A stretch of 64,000 nt of DNA from Stappia sp. BW2 (GTDB lineage Bacteria; Pseudomonadota; Alphaproteobacteria; Rhizobiales; Stappiaceae). Each line of letters starts with the position of its first letter. Within the stretch, counting starts at the first letter, position 1. Location of the stretch: assembly GCF_008107695.1 (NCBI RefSeq), contig NZ_VIRG01000070.1, positions 868,001 through 932,000 on the forward strand. The letters are read 5' to 3'. Below, piece by piece: positions 52,385-60,719 of the stretch. The notes below the pieces were generated by a model that was given only the letters and a program-made list of their open reading frames with translations, did not search any database and was not told the origin of the DNA. The translations under genes and the position numbers were made by a program.

Positions 52385-52906
52385 ATGCGTCTGGTCTCCC
52401 TGTTCCACTTTCTCATTCCCCTGGCGATGCTTTTTGCCAACGGGGTTACGTCCGGTTCCGCCAATGCCGCAGAAGTGGTCGGCTTTTCCGACGCTCGATT
52501 TCAGGCAGGCACCATCGTCATCAGAAACTCCGAAAAACGGCTTTATCTGGTTCTCGGTGGCAACCGGGCAATCCGGTACAAGGTGGCCGTCGGCAAACGG
52601 CAGAAGTCCTGGACCGGACAAGCTTTCATCACGGCGAAATACGTAAGGCCCGACTGGGCTCCGTCAGAGGAAGTCCGGCGTGATTTTCCGCATCTGCCAA
52701 CAGTCATACGCGGTGGGGCACCCAATAACCCTATGGGCGTTGCCGCCATGACGCTCTCGAATGGAAACTACGCCATTCACGGCACCAACCGCCCTGGCTC
52801 CATCGGGCGTGCCGTTTCCTATGGCTGCATCCGGATGGCCAATCACGACATTCAGGATCTGTTTCAAAGGGTGACGGTTCGCACGCCGGTCGTTGCTTTG
52901 CCCTGA
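52385..52906 (+). CDS. L,D-transpeptidase (YkuD family)
   Basis: A 173-residue exported enzyme that makes 3-3 cross-links in peptidoglycan or attaches proteins to it. Signal peptide residues 1-28 end in ANA-A. The active-site block IHGTNRPGSIGRAVSYGCIRM gives the catalytic His near 138 and Cys near 154. It is of minimal length, without extra binding domains. Confidence 0.94.
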   Translation: MRLVSLFHFLIPLAMLFANGVTSGSANAAEVVGFSDARFQAGTIVIRNSEKRLYLVLGGNRAIRYKVAVGKRQKSWTGQAFITAKYVRPDWAPSEEVRRDFPHLPTVIRGGAPNNPMGVAAMTLSNGNYAIHGTNRPGSIGRAVSYGCIRMANHDIQDLFQRVTVRTPVVALP

Positions 52907-52954
52907 TACCCGTTGGCTGGTTTTGCTAGCAGCCGAAAGGCGGCAGCAGGGGCA

Positions 52955-53830
52955 TCAATCGTCCAGGCTGCGACTGGGGCCGGATGTGCTCGAAGACCAG
53001 GCGTTTTCCGGAGGCTTCTTCCGGTCCAGATAGGTGCCCAGCAATAGAACAATCGCGAGCAGAGCACAGCTTGTGCCTGCAAAGAAGAGCTCGAACGGAG
53101 CTTTTTCGGAAGGCGAGATATGGAATTTGTGCAGCACGACCGTGCCGACGATCATGGGTAGCAGGTAGAGCGCAAGCGCAGTGAACTGAAGGTGGAAGTT
53201 GGATCTGCCAGGCTGCATCACGCTTTTGAACGGAGGCTGATTGCGCATCCGGACCATGAGGTCCAGCGATACCAGACACATGCCGATCTGGGTAATCATC
53301 GACAGTTCTTCGCCCCACAGAAAGAACGCATAGACGGTTTCGGCAAAGCCAAGGGACAATACTGCGAGGCAGACGGACACGAGAAGCAGTCTGACGACCG
53401 TATGGCGTTCCTGGGAGAGCTCGAAACCGAAGCAGCAGACAAGGAAGAGTGCGGTTTCAACGGACAGACGGCCGTACATGCCGATCGCTTCCAGCGTGTC
53501 GGTGAGCCAACCGTGCGCGTAAACCGAAATTTGATCCGGAAACAAGGCTTCGACGATGCGCAGGCCTGTCAACACAATCATCAGCCAGCACAGGATATTC
53601 TTGAGCCAGTGCGAGTTGTCCCACTGAGGCCGGAAGAAAATGGCTCCCGCCAGGATCAAAAATCCAAGTGCCGTGATTGGATGGGTCGACGGTGTTGGGC
53701 CGGAAAACGGGTCTCCAGCGGACAGATAGATATTGTGGCCGAGACCGAACAGCATGACGAGCACGAGCGAACAGCCTATGACCTGCTGATAGACTGTCTT
53801 GTCAAGATCCAGATAATTGTTCCTGGTCAT
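52955..53830 (-). CDS. Multi-pass membrane protein, unknown
   Basis: A 292-residue protein with about eight hydrophobic helices (from LVLVMLFGLGHNIYL to ALLAIVLLLGTYL) and a short polar C-terminus. The regular helices, the FFLWGEE and WLTDTLEAIGMYGR loops, and its absence of catalytic motifs recall MASE-type sensor domains, but no effector domain is attached. It begins at ATG 53830 without a good Shine-Dalgarno; the longer frame upstream is not believable. I recognise no family. Confidence 0.65.
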   Translation of the reverse strand: MTRNNYLDLDKTVYQQVIGCSLVLVMLFGLGHNIYLSAGDPFSGPTPSTHPITALGFLILAGAIFFRPQWDNSHWLKNILCWLMIVLTGLRIVEALFPDQISVYAHGWLTDTLEAIGMYGRLSVETALFLVCCFGFELSQERHTVVRLLLVSVCLAVLSLGFAETVYAFFLWGEELSMITQIGMCLVSLDLMVRMRNQPPFKSVMQPGRSNFHLQFTALALYLLPMIVGTVVLHKFHISPSEKAPFELFFAGTSCALLAIVLLLGTYLDRKKPPENAWSSSTSGPSRSLDD

Positions 53831-54347
53831 ACCGCGGTAGCAATTTCTAGGTTTGGTCGTTGTTCGGAGCCGGAAGAGTAGCCTAGTTTCGCCGGATTTT
53901 CGAGGGGGGCGAAAATTGCAAGAGTGCTTTGAGCGGTTTGCCGCTGGAATGGAGCACTCCTCAAACGGGGCGTGCGGTACAAGCGGTGTCCCCTGGCCAG
54001 CAGGGCAACTCAGGTGATCGCAATGAGCGCGAACACGGAAGACGCGGGCCGCGTGCGCTGCTGATGTCTCCCGAGCGTGTCTGGCGGCAGAGAAGGTCCC
54101 ATCCAAAAATCAGAGCATATGCCGGATGATTCCGGTCATGACCTTGGGCGCGCCGCGTCGCAGGGACAGCATGACGCATTTAGTTTCCAAAAATTGAATA
54201 TATGATACATCCGAGGCCTGCAAAGGGCTCTCTCGAGACCCTGCCAGCATCTAGTGCCCCAACGCGATGCTGGCGGGGTTTCCTGTCTTACAGTCGCTTT
54301 TGCTTGGCAGGACAGACCTTTTGATGGTTCCAACGCACATTGCACTG
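53831..54347. other. Intergenic region, no gene seen
   Basis: These 517 bp lie between two leftward genes. Several short frames occur but none has family resemblance or a good ribosome site. The section near 54180-54210 is A/T-rich and might hold the membrane protein's promoter. Confidence 0.5.
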
Positions 54348-55562
54348 TCACGTTTTCAGCCAGCGCTTCGGGTTGGCGCTGCTGTCGCGGCCGCCTGAAC
54401 CTGACAGCGCCGCGACAAGGTCTGCAACTGCGTCAAGCGAATGAACCGCTCTGAATTCATCCACATTCGGCAGCATGGCACGGATACCCTTTGCCTTGGC
54501 CTCGAAGCCTTCGAAACGGAGCAGCGGGTTGAGCCAGACGAGGCGGCGGCAGGAGCGGTGCAGGCGGTCGATTTCCCGTTCAAGGTCCTCGTCCGCATCG
54601 CGTTCCAGTCCATCGGTTATCAGAAGCACGGTCGGTTGACCGGCCAGAACGCGGCGCGACCAGTGCCGGTTGAAGTCGTGCAGTGCGGAGGCGATGCGTG
54701 TACCGCCCGACCAGTCTTCCACGCCTGACGAGCAGGCTTCCAGGGCTTCGTCAGGATCCTTCATGCGCAATTGTCTCGTGACATTCGTCAGGCGCGTGCC
54801 AAACAGGAATGTGTGAACGTCACGCCGTTCCACCGTCAGTCCGTGGAGAAAATGCAGCAACAGCCGGGAGTATTGGCTCATCGAACCGGAAATATCGCAA
54901 AGGGCAACAAGCGGCGGGCGCTTTTCCGCCGGTTTGCGGAATTTCAGATCGATGATGTCGCCCCCCGCCCGCATGGACGCGCGCAAGGTACGGCGGGGAT
55001 CGACCTTGCCTCTTGCGGCAGGCTTCAGGCGGCGGAGCCTGATCTTGTCCATCGGCATTGTCATGGCCCGAAGCGCCAGCTTGGCCTGGGTGATTTCATC
55101 CGAGGTCATCTGCGCAAAGTCCTTGGACTGCAGCATTTCCTTGCCGGAAACCGTGAACTTTGCATCGACTTCGATCTGCGGAACGGTTTCCTCGGCAACC
55201 CGTTCCTGTGCTGCCTGAAACGCCTGGGAAACGCGTGTCTGCCCGGCCTTGGGTTTTTCAGGAGCTCCCCTGGGCGGAGCGACTGGAGACAGGATCGCCA
55301 GCATCTTTTCGATCAGACCGCGGCTTTGCCAGTAGATCCGGAAAGCCTCGTCGAACAGGACCTTCTGTTCGTGCTTGCGGATAAAGACAGAATGCAGTGT
55401 CCAATAGAGATCTTCCCGGCTTTCAATACCGGACACTTCCACGGCCGCAACCGCATCAACCACGGAGGCAGGGCCCACCGGAACGCCAGCCTTGCGCAGC
55501 GTTCGTGCGAAATAGACGATGTTATCCGTGATCCGTGAGCGCAGTTCAGGCGAGGTTGGCAA
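54348..55562 (-). CDS. CoxE-like VWA domain protein
   Basis: A 404-residue protein of the CoxE/VWA family. It starts at TTG 55562, supported by GGGAGG 6 nt upstream. The N-terminal half is helical; the VWA domain (about 215-385) has the metal-ion-dependent adhesion motif DISGSM, then a Thr in GGTRIASAL and Asp in LITDGLERD. Such proteins work with MoxR-type AAA+ ATPases in metal insertion or chaperoning of oxidoreductases. The MoxR gene is directly upstream on the same strand, 50 bp away. Confidence 0.9.
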   Translation of the reverse strand: MPTSPELRSRITDNIVYFARTLRKAGVPVGPASVVDAVAAVEVSGIESREDLYWTLHSVFIRKHEQKVLFDEAFRIYWQSRGLIEKMLAILSPVAPPRGAPEKPKAGQTRVSQAFQAAQERVAEETVPQIEVDAKFTVSGKEMLQSKDFAQMTSDEITQAKLALRAMTMPMDKIRLRRLKPAARGKVDPRRTLRASMRAGGDIIDLKFRKPAEKRPPLVALCDISGSMSQYSRLLLHFLHGLTVERRDVHTFLFGTRLTNVTRQLRMKDPDEALEACSSGVEDWSGGTRIASALHDFNRHWSRRVLAGQPTVLLITDGLERDADEDLEREIDRLHRSCRRLVWLNPLLRFEGFEAKAKGIRAMLPNVDEFRAVHSLDAVADLVAALSGSGGRDSSANPKRWLKT

Positions 55563-55612
55563 AGCAGCCTCCCGGATGTGCGCGATGGAACCCTTGCACG
55601 TGCGTCACCGGT

Positions 55613-56545
55613 TTAAACCGCCGGCATGGATTGCTGGTGGGGGGCGTCCTTGCGGATGTCGTCGATCATCTGGCGCACTTTCGAGCCGCGGACACGTTCA
55701 ATGTCGTCCTGGTACTTGAGCAGAACACCGAGCGTGTCGGATGCCATGTCCGGATCGAGCGCCATTTCGTTGAGTTCGGAAAGGGCTGTCGCCCAGTCCA
55801 GTGTTTCGGCGACACCTGGCTGCTTGAAGAGATCCTCATCGGCGCGCAGTTTCTGCACGAAGGCCACCACTTCGCTGGCAAGGCGCTGAGCGGCACCGGG
55901 AACCTTGCGGCGGACAATCTCCAACTCGCGCTCGGCATCGGGATAGTCGACCCAGTGGTAGAGGCAGCGCCGCTTCAGGGCGTCGTGGATTTCCCGCGTG
56001 CGGTTGGTCGTGATGATCACGATGGGCGGTTCGGCAGCCTTCACAGTGCCGAGTTCGGGGATGGTCACCTGGTTATCCGACAGAACTTCCAGAAGGAAGG
56101 CTTCGAAGGCTTCATCCGCCCGGTCGAGTTCATCGATCAGAAACACCGGTGCTCCGGACAGGGAGGGCTCCAGCGCCTGCAGGACGGGACGTTTGATCAG
56201 GAAACGTTCATCGAAGATCGACTTGGAAAGCTCGGAATGTTCGGTGTCGCCCGCAGCTTCCGAAACGCGGATTTCCACCATCTGCGCAGGATAGTTCCAT
56301 TCGTAGACGGCGGAGGAGACATCAAGGCCTTCGTAGCATTGCAGGCGGATCAGGTCGCGGCCAAGCGTTGTCGACAGGACCTTTGCTATCTCCGTCTTGC
56401 CGACACCGGCTTCCCCTTCCAGAAACAGCGGGCGTTTCATCTTGAGGGCCAGATGCAGAACGGTGGCAAGCGACCGGTCGGCCACGTAGCCCGCCTGATC
56501 CATCAGGGCGAGAGTGTCGTCAATGGAAGCCGGCAACTGGTTCAT
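55613..56545 (-). CDS. MoxR/CoxD-like AAA+ ATPase
   Basis: A 310-residue AAA+ chaperone-type ATPase. Walker A is GEAGVGKTE (about residues 44-52), Walker B FLIDELDRADEAFE, and ITTNRTREIHDALKRRCLYHWVDYP is the sensor/Arg-finger part. ATG 56545 has a perfect GGAGGAAAC upstream. With the VWA gene it forms a MoxR-VWA pair that in studied systems matures a partner enzyme, for example the copper/molybdenum site of CO dehydrogenase. No CO dehydrogenase genes are here, so the client is unknown. Confidence 0.93.
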   Translation of the reverse strand: MNQLPASIDDTLALMDQAGYVADRSLATVLHLALKMKRPLFLEGEAGVGKTEIAKVLSTTLGRDLIRLQCYEGLDVSSAVYEWNYPAQMVEIRVSEAAGDTEHSELSKSIFDERFLIKRPVLQALEPSLSGAPVFLIDELDRADEAFEAFLLEVLSDNQVTIPELGTVKAAEPPIVIITTNRTREIHDALKRRCLYHWVDYPDAERELEIVRRKVPGAAQRLASEVVAFVQKLRADEDLFKQPGVAETLDWATALSELNEMALDPDMASDTLGVLLKYQDDIERVRGSKVRQMIDDIRKDAPHQQSMPAV

Positions 56546-56708
56546 GTTTCCTCCGGTGAACGGGTGGCTACCCCGCTTATATAGAGAGACAGGCGTCAGG
56601 AACATTGGTTCCGAGGTCGAATTTTTCTCGGCCAACGTGTTCCCCCTAATGGGTTTCTGTTTCCGAACCTTCTATAAAAGCGAAACTGATTCAAGGGAGG
56701 GAAGAAGA

Positions 56709-57056
56709 GTGTCGCGTTGCAAGCCGTTTTTTGGTGTGGTCATTGTCCTGTTCGCAACATCGCCGGTTCTGGCGTCCGACGGAGGTTATCCAACCGATCC
56801 GGTGAGCGTGGCAACCGGCCTGGAACTGGCGGAGATCCATTGCGCAATGTGCCACGCGGTTGGCAAGGACGATCAAAGTGCGCAGACCGGCGCTCCTGCC
56901 TTCCGTGACCTTTCCAGCCGCTATCCGCTGGAAAGTCTTGAAGAGCCTTTGGCGGAAGGTATCGTCACCGCGCATGAGGGGATGCCGGAAATTGCTTTCG
57001 AGCCGGATGACATTGACGCCTTTCTGGGGTATCTGACCTCCATCCAGACGAAATGA
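56709..57056 (+). CDS. Monoheme cytochrome c, class I
   Basis: A small exported cytochrome of 115 residues. GTG 56709 is chosen because GGAGGGAAGAA precedes it and a signal peptide (residues 1-23, ending in VLA-S) follows at once. One heme site, CAMCH, lies at residues 45-49, and EGMPEIAF supplies a likely axial Met. It is a divergent neighbour of the MoxR gene (163 bp away), though a functional link is unproven. Confidence 0.88.
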   Translation: MSRCKPFFGVVIVLFATSPVLASDGGYPTDPVSVATGLELAEIHCAMCHAVGKDDQSAQTGAPAFRDLSSRYPLESLEEPLAEGIVTAHEGMPEIAFEPDDIDAFLGYLTSIQTK

Positions 57057-57072
57057 TCGCCACTGCGGTGTG

Positions 57073-57097
57073 ATGAGCCTGTTGTTAGCAGGCTCAT
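57073..57097 (+). terminator. Hairpin after the small cytochrome gene
   Basis: ATGAGCCTG (57073-57081) pairs perfectly with CAGGCTCAT (57089-57097), 16 bp past the stop. There is no immediate T run, so termination may be weak. Confidence 0.45.
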
Positions 57098-57203
57098 AAG
57101 AGTGCTGCTAAAGTTCTGTTTTTAAACAGCAAATATCCAAAAGTCGGGTTTGGTTAACCTGATATCCGTGACAATCTTTCTTTGCATGAAAGAAAGGATT
57201 GGC

Positions 57204-57476
57204 ATGAACACCAGCTCTGACTTTGAAAAGCGCCTTCTCGGCTATGGACTGATGACGGCGGAAATCCTCTACCGCCTGCCGGATCATCCCAAGTTGCTGC
57301 AGAGTTTCTTGTGGCAAACGGAAGATCTGGCGCCCAAATTTCCTGAACTGACCCGGTTTCTGTCGTTCTGGGAACGGGAAATAGAAGGCCGCATTCACTC
57401 GGTGCGCGTTGCGCATCAGACCCTGATCTCGCCAGTCGATTTCCGCTACGCGGATGGAGAGATCGTGGTGCACTGA
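57204..57476 (+). CDS. usg: Usg protein
   Basis: A 90-residue protein of the Usg family, named from its place next to tryptophan genes in Caulobacter and rhizobia. KRLLGYGLMTAEILYRLPDHPKLLQSFLWQTEDLAPKFPELTRFLSFWEREIEG is diagnostic. ATG 57204 has AAAGGA upstream. Its molecular role is unclear. It is convergent with the methyltransferase gene. Confidence 0.93.
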   Translation: MNTSSDFEKRLLGYGLMTAEILYRLPDHPKLLQSFLWQTEDLAPKFPELTRFLSFWEREIEGRIHSVRVAHQTLISPVDFRYADGEIVVH

Positions 57477-57489
57477 GTGGGGGAAGGGA

Positions 57490-58299
57490 TCAGCGCGCGC
57501 TGAGACCGAGTCCTTCGCCATCACGCATGACGGCTTTTGACTGAGGGGTGAAATCGGATCCGTCCCCCTCATGCAATACGAACCCCGGCATCAACCGCAA
57601 GGGGGCCTTGCTTGCGCGGATGGCGCGCAGCAGAACACGTGTTGCCGCCGCTTCCGGCCTCGGGCGCAGCGGAATGACTTCAATCGCGCCGAACCGGCCC
57701 TTGAGCACGCTCAACAGTTCCTGCAGCCCGTCTGCCCGGAAGATCACGGTCAGACTGCCACCTTCCTTGACAATATCCGTTGCGGTTTTCGCCCAGGGCT
57801 CCAGTCCCCGGTCGTCCAGCATATGCGCGCCTGCGCGCGCCGAGTTGGGGGAGGCCCGGAAGCGGTCCGCCTCATAGTAAGGTGGGTTCATGATGGCATG
57901 GTCGGCCATTGCGGGTGTGAGACCGGCAGCATGGCGTACGCTTCCCTTGGCCGTAATGTCGGCCTCAAGCAGGGAGAGCCGGTTGGAAAAGCCACCGTTG
58001 GCCGGGTCTTCCAGCCCGCGTCGGGCAAGGGAAAGCACGGTCTCGTCGATATCGACCAAAGTGACCTTTATTTCCGGCAAGCGCGCGGCGGCACAAAATC
58101 CGGCTGTGCCGACACCTGCGCCAAGATCAACGACATGTCCCCTGGTGCCATCGGGCAGGGCCGCTGCCAGGTAGACCGCGTCGAGCCCGGCCCGGTGACG
58201 TCCACGCTTGGGCTGATGCACATAGACCTTGCCACCGAGAAAGGCGTCATGGGTCGTTTCCTGTGAGGGGCTGTCGGGACTGTCCATTGGTGAGGTCAT
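57490..58299 (-). CDS. tRNA1(Val) N6-adenine methyltransferase-like
   Basis: A 270-residue Rossmann methyltransferase. The SAM-binding VVDLGAGVGTAGFCAAARL is near residues 57-75, and NPPYYEADRFRASPNSARAGAHM carries the N-P-P-Y catalytic motif of N6-adenine methyltransferases of the TrmN6/YfiC type. It starts at ATG 58299, two bases after the DUF2007 stop, so the two genes are coupled. Methylation of another nucleic acid or protein glutamine is possible. Confidence 0.87.
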   Translation of the reverse strand: MTSPMDSPDSPSQETTHDAFLGGKVYVHQPKRGRHRAGLDAVYLAAALPDGTRGHVVDLGAGVGTAGFCAAARLPEIKVTLVDIDETVLSLARRGLEDPANGGFSNRLSLLEADITAKGSVRHAAGLTPAMADHAIMNPPYYEADRFRASPNSARAGAHMLDDRGLEPWAKTATDIVKEGGSLTVIFRADGLQELLSVLKGRFGAIEVIPLRPRPEAAATRVLLRAIRASKAPLRLMPGFVLHEGDGSDFTPQSKAVMRDGEGLGLSAR

Positions 58300-58300
58300 G

Positions 58301-58537
58301 TCAGGCCTGGCCGTTTTCCGGGCGCAGCTCATGTTCCAGGCCAGCGTCGCGGACCAGCTTGCGTGCCACCTGGATCTGGTCTGAATCCACGAGAATGCGG
58401 CGCGGGATCATGCTCAAGGAACCTTCGAGAATGCTCATGTTGCCGTCTGCGACAAAATGCTTGATGCCTGCTTCTTCGAGAATCGATTCCAGAAAGGAAA
58501 TCAGGACGGGATCGTTTGTTCTGACAAGTTCTTCCAT
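58301..58537 (-). CDS. DUF2007 protein
   Basis: A 78-residue protein of DUF2007, a small beta-alpha-beta domain predicted to be a signal-transduction relative of the PII fold. MEELVRTNDPVLISFLESILEEAGIKHFVADGNMSILEGSL is characteristic. Its stop and the next start are almost joined, and the divergent polyprenyl synthase gene starts 174 bp away. Confidence 0.9.
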   Translation of the reverse strand: MEELVRTNDPVLISFLESILEEAGIKHFVADGNMSILEGSLSMIPRRILVDSDQIQVARKLVRDAGLEHELRPENGQA

Positions 58538-58711
58538 AAGATTCCCGGCGTTAGCGGTCGATGTCCAGCGGGTGAACCAAGGGTCCTGCCCGAACGGTTT
58601 ACAGCAAAACCAGCTGATTGCGACATTTCAACAGTTTGTCAATGGATTGGCGGCTTGCCCCGAACGCGTTCGCACCATATTGTCCGCACAAATATTCAGG
58701 GAGTGCCATTA

Positions 58712-59728
58712 GTGGCCGTTGTTGCAACTTATACAAACGATCAGCCGCGCCGTCCGAGCATTCAGTCGCTCGTTGATCTGGTGTCCGGCGGCATGGGCGA
58801 GGTCAACGAACTGATCCTGTCGAAGGCAGGGTCGAATGTTGAATTGATCCCCGAAATCGCCAAGCACCTGATCTCCTCCGGCGGCAAGAGGCTCCGGCCG
58901 ATGCTGACGCTCGCCTGTGCGGACATGTTCGGCTACCAGGGCGATGGCCATGTCACACTGGCCGCCAGTGTGGAATTCATGCACACCGCCACGCTGTTGC
59001 ATGACGATGTTGTCGACGAGAGCGATATGCGTCGGGGCAAGCTTGCCGCGCGCAAGCTCTGGGGCAACCAGGCCAGTGTGCTTGTGGGTGACTATCTGCT
59101 TGGCCAGGCCTTCAAGATGATGGTGGATGTCGGATCGCTGGAAGCGCTGCGCATTCTGTCAACGGCGTCGGCAGTCATTGCAGAAGGTGAAGTCTTGCAG
59201 CTTGGCGCTGCCAAGAATATCACCACCACCGAAGCAGATTATCTGCGGGTGATCGAGGCAAAGACAGCTGCCCTGTTTGCAGCTGCAGCTGAAGTCGGCC
59301 CCGTGATCGCCGGACAGTCGGCCGAAATGAAGCGCGCTGCGAGAACTTACGGCATGGAGCTCGGCTACGCTTTCCAGCTCGTTGATGATGCACTTGATTA
59401 CGGCGGGTCCGCGGCAGACCTCGGCAAGGATGTCGGTGACGATTTCCGAGAAGGCAAGATTACCCTGCCGGTGGTGCTGGCCATTGCCCGGGGCACGGAT
59501 GCCGATCGCGATTTCTGGAGACGTTGCCTGGAAGGCGAGGAAATTCAGGATGGCGATCTGGAACGGGCCATTGAGCTATTGAACATGTACGATGCTCTGT
59601 CCGAAACGATCGAACGGGCAAAGGACTATGGCAACAAAGCCCTTGCGGCTCTGGATACGCTCCCATCTGGGCCGCACAGCGACGCGCTTGGCGATGCAGT
59701 TGCCTTCTGCATCTCCCGTGTGAGCTGA
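58712..59728 (+). CDS. Polyprenyl (octaprenyl-type) diphosphate synthase
   Basis: A 338-residue trans-isoprenyl diphosphate synthase, probably making the side chain of ubiquinone. Two aspartate-rich motifs are clear: HDDVVDESDMRRG (Asp98, Asp99, Asp102) and LVDDALDY (Asp225, Asp226, Asp229). GTG 58712 is chosen because AGGGAG lies 9 nt upstream. The chain length (often decaprenyl, Q10, in this class) cannot be read from the sequence with confidence. A terminator follows. Confidence 0.93.
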   Translation: MAVVATYTNDQPRRPSIQSLVDLVSGGMGEVNELILSKAGSNVELIPEIAKHLISSGGKRLRPMLTLACADMFGYQGDGHVTLAASVEFMHTATLLHDDVVDESDMRRGKLAARKLWGNQASVLVGDYLLGQAFKMMVDVGSLEALRILSTASAVIAEGEVLQLGAAKNITTTEADYLRVIEAKTAALFAAAAEVGPVIAGQSAEMKRAARTYGMELGYAFQLVDDALDYGGSAADLGKDVGDDFREGKITLPVVLAIARGTDADRDFWRRCLEGEEIQDGDLERAIELLNMYDALSETIERAKDYGNKALAALDTLPSGPHSDALGDAVAFCISRVS

Positions 59729-59761
59729 CGCTTCCAAGCCGTTGTTTCCTGAAGAAATTAG

Positions 59762-59795
59762 AAAGCCGCCATTTTTCGAATTGGCGGCTTTTTTC
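59762..59795. terminator. Bidirectional rho-independent terminator
   Basis: AAAGCCGCCA (59762-59771) pairs with TGGCGGCTTT (59782-59791), followed by TTT. It separates the convergent polyprenyl synthase and ispE genes. Confidence 0.9.
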
Positions 59796-59825
59796 ATGGC
59801 GTTTAACGGGTGGATCCGGGTGTTG

Positions 59826-60707
59826 TCACGAAAGCGGCCCGGAGGCGATCCACCAGTCCGGATGGGCAGCGCGCAACGTGCGTTCGATCTCCATGGCAGC
59901 CTTCAGGTCACACAGACCGAAGCAGGTCGCACCGGAGCCTGACATCCTGGCAAGATCGATGCGGGTTTCGGCCTCCAACTCGGAAAGCACCTGACCGATT
60001 TCCGGACACAGGCTCCTGGCCGCATCCTGAAGGTCATTGCGGCAGGTCTCCAGATAGGCGACCAGCGAGGGGAGCGTCTCGAACTTTTCCGGCATGAGAT
60101 CCATGGGGGCGTTGTCGCGGCGCTCCATGGCCTTGAAGACGTCCGGTGTCGACACGCCGACCCGCGGGTTCACAAGGACGATACCGCACGCCGGCAGGTC
60201 TGGGCCGGGACTGAGATCGCCGCCAATGCCGCGCATGATCTGGGGTTCCGGAAACAGGCATACCGGAACATCCGCGCCGAGTGTCAGCGCCAGGGCGTGC
60301 ATTTCGTCATCGGCAAGGTAGGTTTCGGTAAAGTCTTCCAGAAGCCGCAAGGTTGTTGCGGCATCGCTGGAGCCGCCGCCGATGCCGGAGGCAACCGGGA
60401 GGCGTTTGGTCAGTGTCAGACAGACCTGCGGAATATCAATGCCGGCCTTGCCGGCAAAGCTTTGCACCGCCTTCAGGATAAGGTTGTCTTCTGCCGGGCC
60501 GGTCAGGTCCCGTGCGAACGGGCCTTCGAGGCGCAACTCGAGTTCCCCGGCGGTTTCGATCGCAAGCCTGTCGCCGATCTGAGGGAAGACCACGAGCGAA
60601 TCCAGCAGGTGATAGCCGTCTGGTTGCTGGCCCGTGATATGCAGTGCCAAATTAACCTTGGCCCGGGCCAGTTCTACCCGGGAGGAAGACTTTGTGGCGA
60701 GGGCCAT
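59826..60707 (-). CDS. ispE: 4-diphosphocytidyl-2-C-methyl-D-erythritol kinase
   Basis: The 293-residue GHMP kinase of the non-mevalonate isoprenoid pathway, phosphorylating CDP-methylerythritol with ATP. ELARAKVNLALHITGQQPDGYHLLDSLVVF begins the protein, and PVASGIGGGSSDAATTLRLL near residue 104 is the ATP-binding GHMP motif. It follows the TPR gene by 12 bp on the same strand, so the pair is an operon. Confidence 0.94.
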   Translation of the reverse strand: MALATKSSSRVELARAKVNLALHITGQQPDGYHLLDSLVVFPQIGDRLAIETAGELELRLEGPFARDLTGPAEDNLILKAVQSFAGKAGIDIPQVCLTLTKRLPVASGIGGGSSDAATTLRLLEDFTETYLADDEMHALALTLGADVPVCLFPEPQIMRGIGGDLSPGPDLPACGIVLVNPRVGVSTPDVFKAMERRDNAPMDLMPEKFETLPSLVAYLETCRNDLQDAARSLCPEIGQVLSELEAETRIDLARMSGSGATCFGLCDLKAAMEIERTLRAAHPDWWIASGPLS

Positions 60708-60719
60708 GGTTTTGTCCGG

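Noticed and set aside
57116-57129. CTGTTTTTAAACAG palindrome before usg
   Set aside because: A perfect but short A/T-rich repeat with no known match; too weak to call an operator.
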